NCBI RefSeq assembly: GCF_028554725.1
Contig: NC_071670.1
Coordinates: forward strand, 74,313,001-74,377,000
Length of the DNA: 64,000 nucleotides
Reading direction: 5' to 3'
Source of the DNA: Zeugodacus cucurbitae
Taxonomy: Eukaryota > Arthropoda > Insecta > Diptera > Tephritidae
The notes beneath the pieces were generated by a model. It saw nothing but the letters and a program-made list of their open reading frames with translations. It had not been told where the DNA came from and searched no databases. Shown here piece after piece: positions 50,807 to 60,208 of the stretch. The translations under genes and the position numbers were made by a program. How positions within the stretch are numbered: position 1 is the stretch's first letter; every line of letters begins with the position of its first letter.

Positions 50807-53364
50807 ATGGGCATACATACATATGTAAACGAACGAACTAGCGCACGCGACAAGATTGATGGTGCAACAACATATTGAACTGTTAACCGACCATATTCAA
50901 TGCGTTTATTGTATGTAAAAACTACATAAATAAGTGTGTGTGTGTACGTGTAGAACAAAAAAGCGAGTTGTCCGCGCAGTGGATTGGAATGGAAAATATC
51001 ACAAATGCCCAGATCGCTGCAAATGTATTGCATAAATTGTTGTTGTTGCCTCAATAATTCGTTTTATTTGCTTTTGTGCGGCTCTGCACTGACAGCTGCC
51101 ACTGTGGATACTCATTAAGTTGAGCTGCCGTGGAATTCGCGGTCTTCCGGTGCGGCCGGCACGTCAACCACTTTCACTCTTGCAGCCGCTGGCGTAGCAA
51201 TAATTGCCAAGCGGGCACTCGGCGAACACATTAAACACACCAGCAACTGCTCTGCGCTTGGATGAGCCTGCGTGTGTATGTGTGATGCTGCAAAGTGTGC
51301 AGCTGCAACATGCCGCGAACAACTGCATTTGGGATTTTCGCATCGCCCATAGTATTAGACGCAACGCTCGCTTGCTGCTGCTGTCACACGGCACATCGGC
51401 CAAATACTCGCAGTGTAAATTTAGAAACGGAGTCCCGAGAGCACCCCACGTCCGCGACCTCCATCGTGCAGCGATGAATGAATGAACTAACACTTGTCAC
51501 AGTGTTGCTCATGTTGCATACACCACGGCCAGCACTGTGTGTTGCTCTTTGCTGCAACGCTTTTTATTTTTGGCACGAATTCGCTCGATGAATGAATTAA
51601 GTGCAGCTGCAAATACAGGGTGCACCATTTTAAGAGCCCATTCAAAATATTTAGATCTGTATTTTATGCTAGTGTGTACAAGTCTTCACGTTAATTTTCG
51701 CAGAGGCTCCGATCATATAACTAAGCATTCTTTTTATTCGACCTGCCTAATCTCCAGATCTCCTAGTGGCATGTAGCTGGATAATAGCCAAATAATGCGC
51801 ACTTGAGCACATGTGGCATGTGGCATGTCGCATGTACGAGTGCAAGTGGCAATGGCAGCGCCATACAACACTAAATTACAGATGCATTCAATTGACAGGA
51901 TTTTCCGGTGAGTTCACCTCACGGCTGATAAAAATAGCATGGCACCGCATGTAGCAGCCGCACGTCAAAATAAATATTTTATTTGCCTCTATGTGAGGGA
52001 TCAAAGCAAAAATATTTGCGAACATAAATACATAATACACAACTATCTTGTATGTCATAAAAGTGTGTGGTAAGAAGGCAATTAAGCGCTCTGGGGCATG
52101 CCACAGCTAGACCTCACTGTTCAGCTGTGCGTGCGTTAACTTAAGGGTGGCTATGTCTGTCTGTATTGGCCTCTGAGCTCAAAATTTACCTTATTTAGAT
52201 TGATACTTCTTTGCATCTACTTGTACTTAAAATGGTTTAAAAGGAGAATGCAGAAGAAACTAGTTTTGAAAGGACCCACATCTCAGATTGTTAACCAAAA
52301 TAATTTGGATCGGTTGGAATGTTGTTATGCAATTAACCAATTATTAATTTGGAACGTGACCGAGTATTCTATTTCCACCTCGTACAGAGATTCATATTTG
52401 CATTTGAGCCGTTTTCTTGTTATGATATTTTATATTTTATTTTTTATTTTTATGCGCAATTGCCAAAACAGTAATCAACTTAACAGAGCGATTTGTCTCT
52501 TTTCGAATTTTTATTTTCTCATTATCAAAATGTTTCTTTAAATATATATTTTTTTTTTGCTTTTTTTTGACTAGATCTCAATTTGACCGTAATGCCATTT
52601 CAATATTGTCTTACCTTTTCTAAATAATGCCTCTAATGGGGGGATATCAGTCCTCACGACAAAAATTCGTATGGTAGTTCTAATTAAGAATTATTTACGC
52701 TATTAAGAATAACGGTTAGTAATACACATTTTTATTTACATGCATTTAAGAAAAGCATGTGAGAAATGTGTAGAAGAAAAGAGGAAATTTACCACAAAAA
52801 AAAGAGAAGTCTCCTGAAAAATCAAAACAATTGAAATTCAGTAGACAGCATGATAGATACAGATAGCACTATACCTGACATTTACTGGAACCTGCATGGG
52901 CATCTACAGAATGACAGCTATCATCGGGACACCATCGTTATTGCTTCTTGCAGCTGTTTGCGGTTAAACAAGTGGTTTCGGGTGGGCATAACAAGCATTT
53001 ACACTTCACTCAAATCAAATCTGAAATCTGCTCGTTGTATGGCAATAAACAAGACAGGTGTGTGTCCACACATAGTACATGTAATAATTAGCAATCCATG
53101 CGGAATTTGAAATTTAGAACAACAAAAATGCGTGGTATATTAAACCATGGAAAACGCCCAATTGAGAGGAAACTCAGCTACAACGTCTGATATAGATTAA
53201 CAGAAACAATTACTACAATTTCTAAAGTAAAACCAGAACTCTGAAATATTTAAACCAAATAACTTCGAAGGGTTGAAAATATTATGAAACAGAATATAAA
53301 AGTTATGAGAAAAACTCCTTAGTTTCCACATGCAACACTGCGTTTTGTTTGGGCACAATAGCTC
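50807..53364. other. Non-coding stretch upstream of the ARL13-like gene
   Basis: No gene is supported. Open frames at 51164-51493 (both strands), 52200-52541 and 52850-53110 lack recognisable features. Confidence 0.45.
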
Positions 53365-53377
53365 GTCGCATAGCAAC
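53365..53377. promoter_or_regulatory. X-box-like RFX site
   Basis: GTCGCA-T-AGCAAC, an imperfect palindrome with half-sites that match the insect X-box consensus (RYYNYY, spacer of 1-3, RRNRAC) at all but one position in either orientation. It lies 165 bp before the ATG of the ARL13-like gene. RFX factors bind such sites upstream of ciliary genes in animals, typically within a few hundred bases of the start, which makes this a plausible control site. Binding is inferred. Confidence 0.45.
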
Positions 53378-53541
53378 CGATGTTTTTACCTTATATTACA
53401 CAGTACATAAACAACGTTCCCAGAAAAACAATGAATCAACGAGGTAACAGGACGTTTTAAGACTTTTCTGCAGCTAAATCGAAATGTCCAACACAATTTG
53501 AAGAGAAAGCGCCTACTATATTCAGGGACTCTACCACATTA

Positions 53542-54666
53542 ATGGGCGCATCATGTTTTAAGTTTTGCAACTGCTGCCAAAGAAACAGGTAAGACAGGTA
53601 GGCGAGGTCAGCCGTGAAGTTATGTTATATTGCAAACAGTCACTAACTTGAAATTTATTAATTTGCAGAAATACCGTCGGCACACTTCCCGAAAAGCACG
53701 TAAAGCTTTTGTTACTCGGATCTATGGCCAGTGGCAAGACTGAAGTCGGCCACTTGTTGAGCCGTCAACACCGGCAAAGTTACGAGCCCACAAATGGAGT
53801 ACAATATTTTCGGATGGAGTTTCTCGAACGGCAAGTGTCCGTCACCGAGGTGGGCGGTAGCACCGAAATGCAAAAGATATGGCATCATTACTTCCTAACG
53901 ACAATGGGGATCATATACTGCTTCGACATGTCGGCCACATACGAAGAATTACGAAATTTCTTCGACTGCTTTCAACGCATACTAATGCATCCCCACGTAC
54001 GAGGGAAACCTGTTTTATTATTAGCCACAAAAGCCGATCTGGCCGACGAAGGAGTCCAGCTGTACGATATTGAGAACACCTTTCAATTAGAGGCACTTGC
54101 GAAATATTACCTCAGCAGCGCTCGCGTGTGTTACATGGGCAAGAACATAGAACTAAACAGTATGTGGGACGGTGTGGCGTGGTTGGTTAAACACATTACA
54201 GACAATATGGACTTATTGCAGGCACGACTTAGAGCGGACGCTAATATGAAGGTAAAATTGAACAAGAAGAAATATTTCAAATATAAAAAACTCTCATTAA
54301 TATCGCTTCGATAGATTTGGCAGGAACAACTCAATCGCTTGATGAGCGAAGGCCGAATCAAGCGAGGGCGTTATCGACAATTTCAGTATCACCTGAAAAA
54401 CACGGCGCGCAGAAAAGTAACTAATTCAGATTTAAGATTCATAAAATATGTAGTTCAAAATCTGTGTCTTATTTCCTCAGATATGGTACCGCTCCTTCGC
54501 GCATTTTCGAGCCAAACGGATACGACCACACACAGCTCCAGCAACTATAAACCCGGCTGTGTTCAACCAACTGACGATAACAGAAGAATTAGCAGCAAAG
54601 TCGCTTGAGGAAGTCGAAACAAGTGATGTGCCAAATCTAAGTGAGCAAAAAGTGGCGGAAGTTTGA
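53542..54666 (+). CDS. Arl13b: ARL13-type small GTPase, ciliary, 4 exons
   Basis: Exons at 53542-53588, 53669-54251, 54324-54416 and 54481-54666 join through GT-AG introns of 80, 72 and 64 bp into 302 codons without a break. The N-terminus has cysteines at 5, 9, 11 and 12, like the palmitoylated Cys pair of ARL13B, with Gly at 2. The GTPase domain (about 26-192) has the P-loop GSMASGKT at 33-40, switch I PTNG at 56-59, EVGG at 76-79 in place of DxxG, and TKAD at 136-139 in place of NKxD. HPHVRGKP before TKAD, and WDGVAWLVKHI followed by a charged helix (about 182-241), are ARL13 traits. RIRP at 254-257 resembles the RVxP ciliary-targeting motif. Known ARL13B acts on the ciliary membrane, in part as exchange factor for ARL3. 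At 302 residues it is shorter than the vertebrate protein (over 400), mostly lacking the long tail. The start was chosen because it gives the Cys cluster and sits before the first in-frame intron. The gene converges with the one downstream. Confidence 0.85.
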
Positions 54667-54742
54667 GTCTAAATGAGCGCCATTTGCCACTGATGTATAT
54701 GAAAAGCACCTTATGCCAATACTTATTAAAATTCCAAAGACC

Positions 54743-54769
54743 TTTATTAGCATCAATTTATTCAATAAA
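54743..54769. terminator. Shared bidirectional poly(A) signal region
   Basis: AATTTATT-C-AATAAATT (54755-54771) is a perfect inverted repeat around one base. It supplies AATAAA on the plus strand (54764-54769) for the ARL13-like gene and AATAAA on the minus strand (54762-54757) for the secreted-protein gene. A second minus-strand AATAAA lies at 54748-54743. The plus-strand signal is 98 bases past the ARL13 stop, and the nearer minus-strand one is about 42 bases past the other stop. No other AATAAA lies between the two stop codons. The role is inferred from position and sequence. Confidence 0.65.
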
Positions 54770-54803
54770 TTTTGTATACTCATACGAACATCTAGACGTA
54801 CAT

Positions 54804-55561
54804 TTAATCACTCTTGTAGACACTCGCTTCAATTTCGAAGCACATTATGTCTTTTCCTTGGCCTATCATTGCTTTTACCTTATACTCGCCCTCAGCACTG
54901 CGGTCTTGTAAGTCATATGACAAACCAAACAGCGAGTTGAACGATAATGTGAACTGTGAAAAATGAAATTCGTAAAAAGAAAAAATTGAATATCCCATTA
55001 AAGAACTCTACACAAACTTACCCCAGGCTGCGGCGGACACTTGCGCTCTTTTTCCGGTACCACTTTAGTGAACTGATACCACATTTCGTTTTCACTATAC
55101 AGCGACGGGCACAAGTCCGGTCGGCGGATATTATAGATAGTATCAACCCACTCTCCTCGGGACCTCCTGTATATCTGCGCATCAAACTATCCGGCCCGGT
55201 AACAAGCACATTGTGAACACAAAACATATATATAGCTACTTAACGATTTACCTGAATAGGAACAGCCTTGTCGAATTCATGGATCAACTTGACATCTCCA
55301 GTGACTTTTATAAGGTCGTCTTCCCGCTCAAAAGACAGGCCCGAAATATCGAAGAACGTATCTATGAATTTATCAGGAAAGTCCTCACATGGCGTAAACA
55401 CATCCTCGTTTTCTACGACAAAGTCATATTTAACAGCCTGTAAAAAAGATCGTAGTAAAACTCGGTCACGTAATGGTTTATGACATATGAACCTCAACTG
55501 CGCTCAAAAATGCGAACAGTGTTGCGAAGTAAAATATGTGCTCCAGTACGTTATGCGACAT
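54804..55561 (-). CDS. Secreted DUF1091/CheB-like (MD-2-related) protein, 4 exons
   Basis: On the minus strand, exons 55561-55493, 55437-55252, 55186-55022 and 54953-54804, separated by GT-AG introns of 55, 65 and 68 bp (all phase 0), give 189 residues. Residues 1-23 form a signal peptide with a hydrophobic core (IFYFATLFAFLSAV). The mature part contains DVFTPCEDFPDK, FFDISGLSFE, RGEWVDTIYNIRRPDLC, WYQF, KCPPQPG, and near the end EGEYKVKAMIG then IMCFEIEASVY. These blocks follow the order of a fly family of small secreted proteins (DUF1091 relatives, including CheB proteins) that resemble the MD-2/GM2-activator lipid-binding fold. CheB members are expressed in chemosensory hairs; the function of this one is not known. 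Exon 1 could end six bases earlier at a second GT. A TATA box lies about 40 bp upstream. The four exons were worked out by eye from splice signals and family order. Confidence 0.82.
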
Positions 55562-55600
55562 TTTTAACTAAACTGGCAATTTTCCATTACTTTTACACTA

Positions 55601-55608
55601 TTTATATA
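55601..55608 (-). promoter_or_regulatory. TATA box of the secreted-protein gene
   Basis: Read on the minus strand this is TATATAAA in the context CTATATAAATAG, a strong TATA match, 40 bases before the ATG at 55561. With a normal 30-base TATA-to-start distance the 5' leader would be only about ten bases. Confidence 0.6.
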
Positions 55609-55619
55609 GTAATATATGT

Positions 55620-58600
55620 AATATATGTATTGTACTAATGTAATCCGTATTTGTATCATCGACTTAATTTCCGAATAATTGAATTATCTTTCCATCTACA
55701 AGCCTTATTGAAGCACTGTAGAGTGAGCTCGCAGTTAGCTTATTAATTACTATTATGAAGGTCGCTTTACTTGTCAACGGACAATGTAACAGATGAGAAG
55801 ATAATCAATGAACATTCTGGAGAAAGATAGCATATCACGCAAAAAATGTATAAACCTAAAAATAGGTAAATGGCCCAGCGTGATATTTCGAATGTGAATC
55901 CACTATTTATTCACTAAGTATTGAATTCCCATTATTTGAAATTGCTTATCATCGCCATCTCTAGGCGAATATCGAAAGAACGAAAGCTTTTTGAACAAAC
56001 GGCTGATGGAAATGACTTGTCTCCCAAGCTTTTTAAAAGTGAGCTTTACAAGCTCTGTGTCTTTGAACTGCCTACAAGGATAATAACACAGTCCCCAAAT
56101 ACTGGGCAAAGTTAAGTTCAACGAGTAGCATAGATACTACATTTCTTAACACTTAATATACATTGTTTCTTACACTGTTAGTGGAAATGAGGCTATAAAA
56201 GACACACATATATGTACATATAATACTTTTACAATTTAAAAACAGCATTAAATTATATTTGAACACGAGTGTATAATGTCGATCGGGAGAACAAACCCTT
56301 TGTGAACATTTTTGAATTCAGTTTGTGCACACATAACGGTACATACATACACTTACGTACACTGTCAAATCCATCCGTCAATATATTTACAGCTCAATGC
56401 TCGTCTGCCACGGTACCCCTGCGCCCATTTCATATATCGCGAATAATAATTGTGATCAGTGATGAAATCTGAAAACAAAAACCGAACGACGATGTAACCG
56501 CAATTATGACGGAACATGAAGGGAAGAATTATAATAAAAGCGATTAAATCTTTATGTCACACCCAAACCCGTTCCCCTCCTTCCGTCACCCACAGAAACT
56601 CGAATTGTCACATGTTATGTTTGCGCTGAGGACACAAAATGTGGCACCAGGCGTAACGCGGCATCAGAGTGGCTGCGTGTTGATTGATGTCATTTCGAGT
56701 AAGCTATGATTGATGCTTGTGCACTCGTACACGCTTAGCGTCTGTAACAATCAAGCATTCGCAAATCCCTCCCTCAGAAAGCATTTCAGCAACAGAGTTA
56801 ATAAAACAAGTTTTCATGGAAATAAGTAGGGCTTCAAAATAAGGATGTTGTTGAAACGATCAATTTTAACAACCGTTGTCACTTCCTGGATTCCATCTTT
56901 ATTAATTGTGAGAAGATCACCGCCGCGAGAGCGCGATTATCGACATGACTGAAAGAAGAGGCGAATCTTACATGAGTGATACTGTTTGTATTAAAGAACA
57001 TTATTTTTGGCAAATAATAATAAATACAAATTTAAAAAGCCATTGCACAATCAGAATATTTAATTAATTTCTTAAATAAGTATATTTGAAGAACTATTCT
57101 AGGCGCCAATAATCGGCAAACATCTGTTGAATTGCGCTTTGACACTTTGGCGTTGAAGACCTAACTTGATTGCAATTGACAGGCTTTGGCGGCATTGCAA
57201 ACAAATTTTCTTGAATGCACTTCCGTCAGGCCGATTGAATTCAATCCTTGGCAAAGCCGCAGCATCATCACCGAGCCGTGAATTCGAATAATTCGAAAAA
57301 TAAATGGCACGTTATTGGCAGCACCAACAGAACCGAACAGCTCTTCCTTCAATTCACATTTTTTCTTTCGGTTCACATTCAAATATCTATACACATATAT
57401 TTGCCATTTCTATTACTTCTTCTTTTTTGGGAGACGCAAGTCTAATTTCAAGTTATATTCCGCATTCTTCTTGTCGATGCCACAACCACGAGACACAAAT
57501 TAAGCGCGAAAAAGTGATGGAAGTTTCCAATTTGATGCGCTTTCTGTGCGGAAACTGAGGAAATAAAATTTCATTAAAGATATTTACTCTTTCACTTGAT
57601 TGCTGGATCTTAGAAGTGGAGACAGTGTAATTGCGCACACTAACAAGAGAAAACCGGCAATTGTATTTGACAGCGCGTGCAACAAAGAAAACAAAGACGC
57701 ATCCACCTCAACAACTGTTGAACTGTAATTCAAGACAGCGGCAAACGACTCACTTTCTGTGCTCTGACTATAGATCGTGACACTCGTTTATTGGCGAATT
57801 TGACCAAGTCTCTGTACTCAACCACTGCGCAGCAACGCTAAGCTTCGCTGATTAACTAAACAATATCGATTCGTGGTGATTTTCGGCTATCCCAATGATT
57901 CAAACCAATGTGGAGCAATTTAAAGAAAGCAGGAGAATTACTTACGAATACAGCGCTCATGAAATCATTGACAATCGATTTGGATGTTTGGATGTACTCC
58001 GTTAACGACACATACGCGCACGAAGTAAATTTAAATTTACTGCTTTTATGACGATCACAATGCTTGACTAAAAAGCACAGTACTGACGTTAAATATGTAA
58101 AGAAATCATTTTAAAGGGATTGTCTGTAATCATTTCAAACACACACGCGCTACACCCACTTGTCCCTTTAATTGTCCTTCAAATATCTAATTAACAGTCT
58201 GAATAGCATAACGGTTATTATAGGCTAATTTACTATTACAATTAATAAATATCTTCTTGGTACAACTCAGTTTATTTGTCTAAGAACTAATAATAATAAT
58301 TTATAGGTAAGCCATTCAAATATACATATGCGTAAATATGAAACTTTACACATAAATAGGTGACTGGAATTTAAAGTGGATCCTGTTCGACTTGGTCAAC
58401 CACTCTGATTCCCAGAGTTTCTATCAAAATTTGTGCATTTTTAACAACTTTGCGAATAAAATTCACGCAGAGCGAATGGGACAACAGTAAATACACATAC
58501 ATACATACGTATTGCTTGTCAAATTCGATGGTGAAATTGTAGCAGTGCAGCAGCAATTCAATGGGGCGATGCCAGTCCTCATCCGTGGAGGCAAACGGCA

Positions 58601-59149
58601 AATTGGATTATGTCACACAAGTTTTGATAGAAACTTTGAACGCTTTAGCATTTCTGCACACATGTAAAGTATTCCATTTTTCATTTATTGTTATTACCGG
58701 CACTACAAGTGGCACTTGCCCCAAACTGCTTGTTCGATAGCGGCTTCGACAGCGCCGAGAGTGGGCATTTGCAACAAACTGTAGTCAAACTCAATTTTCA
58801 TTTTGCACGAAAATTTCACATGCATGTGTATGTTCTACGCTTCGCGTGCATAAAAAGTAGGCATGTCTGCCGTAAAAACCGGCAAAAGTGAAATAAATAA
58901 AATAATGCTGCGCAACAAAAACAAATACAACGGCGAGTGTTGCCAGCTTAAGTGATCGCTCTCGAACGCGTGAAAATCCACAAATTCTGAATTCAAAGTG
59001 CGTCGCTCGCCAGCCGCCGCTTGCGATGTGAGTGATGGCGTTGGGAGCAGCTGAACTAGCTCTTGTTGGCTTGGAACGCTTTGCGAGTTATTGTTGGGAA
59101 AGATTCGGAGGCAAAATTGAAAATTTGTCAACAATTTTCATAACAAAGA
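55620..59149. other. Non-coding stretch right of the gene pair
   Basis: No gene is supported. A minus frame at 55903-56121 and short minus frames around 58371-58801 have coding-like words but no complete gene structure. The 58413-58638 segment holds a 23-bp inverted repeat (see findings). Confidence 0.4.
58413..58638. repeat. 23-bp imperfect inverted repeat, 180-bp loop
   Basis: 58413-58435 and the reverse complement of 58616-58638 agree at 21 of 23 positions (core AGTTTCTATCAAAA). The loop contains an acidic, coding-like minus frame. It may be chance, an old inverted duplication or a hairpin-forming RNA. Confidence 0.5.
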
Positions 59150-60208
59150 AGTAAGGGAAGGCTAATTTCGGGTGTCACCGAACATTTTATACTCTCGCAA
59201 TTTATTTATTTAATTTTATTAATATAACAAACAATTTGACCGTTGTCGGCGATTTTTAGAAGGGCGATGCCACTCTTTAAATGCAGTATTTTTGTAAAGT
59301 TCTGATATATTCACTAGTGCTTAGTTTATATATTGTAAAGTAAACGAGATCGACTTCAAAGTTCTGGTACATGAGAAGTGGGCGTGGTTGTGAACTGATT
59401 TGGACTATTTTCGCAACATATCGTGGGGAAGCTAAGACGAAATTATGAACCGAATTTCATTGAAATTGATCGAGTAGCTTCTAATATATGGTTTTTGGCC
59501 CATAAGAGGGCGGAACCACGCCCATTTAAAATTTTGTATACCATTTTGAGTGAAGCTCTTCTGTACCATCTTTATTATGAAATTTAAGGTTTCTGGTGGT
59601 TTTCCTTACTAAATTAAAGCATTTTTAGTAGTTTTCAACATAACATTTGTATGAGAGGTAGGCGTGGTTATAATCCGATTTCCTCCATTTTTGGACTGTA
59701 TAAGGTAGTACCTAAAAGAAACGACTACAAAGTTTCCCGATATAAATCTTTAGTAGTTTACGAGATATGTACAAAAAACTTAGTAGGGGCGGAGCTACAC
59801 CCACTTCCCCAAAAAAATTACATCCACTTATCCCCTTCATAGTGCGATCCTTCATACCAAATTTTAAATAGCTTAATTTATGGCTTAGTTTTAGTTCATA
59901 TGTTTTCGGTTATTGTCATTTTGAGAGCGTGGCAGTGGTTCGATTATCTATCTTCCAACTTAACCTTCTTATGGGGCCAAGAAATAGGTACGTCTTCCAA
60001 GTTTCATCAAGATATCTCAATTTTACTCAAGTTACAGCTTGCACGGACGGACGGACAGACAGACATCCGAATTTGAACTTTACTCGTCACCCTGATCATT
60101 TTGATATATATAACCCTATATCTAACTCGTTTAGTTTTAAGACTTACAACCAACCGTTATGTGAAACTATAATACTCTCTTTAGCAACTTTGTTGCGAGA
60201 GTATAAAA
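59150..60208 (+). mobile_element. Near-complete copy of the dispersed fly repeat with inverted ends
   Basis: TTTATACTCTCGCAA at 59186-59200 and TTGCGAGAGTATAAA at 60193-60207 are exact 15-base inverted repeats. The leader GTAAGGGAAGGCTAATTTCG from about 59151, the repeated phrase GTGGGCGTGGTT/CCACGCCCA, the CGGACGGACGGACAGACAGA tract near 60042-60061 and the right part around ACCCTATATCTAACTCGTTT are words I know from a very abundant dipteran repeat. It has no intact protein. The copy at 19975-20570 is a diverged relative. The mode of transposition is unknown to me. Frames 59651-59842 and 59929-60297 inside it are not genes. Confidence 0.8.

Noticed and set aside
51164..51493. 109-codon minus and 93-codon plus frames
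   Set aside because: Opposed frames in a G+C-rich patch, with no domains and no splice signals.
58703..58801. 32-codon minus-strand ATG frame with acidic, hydrophobic N-terminus and a GCAAGT donor-like site
   Set aside because: Joining it to the next acceptor gives a stop within 13 codons; no complete gene can be built.
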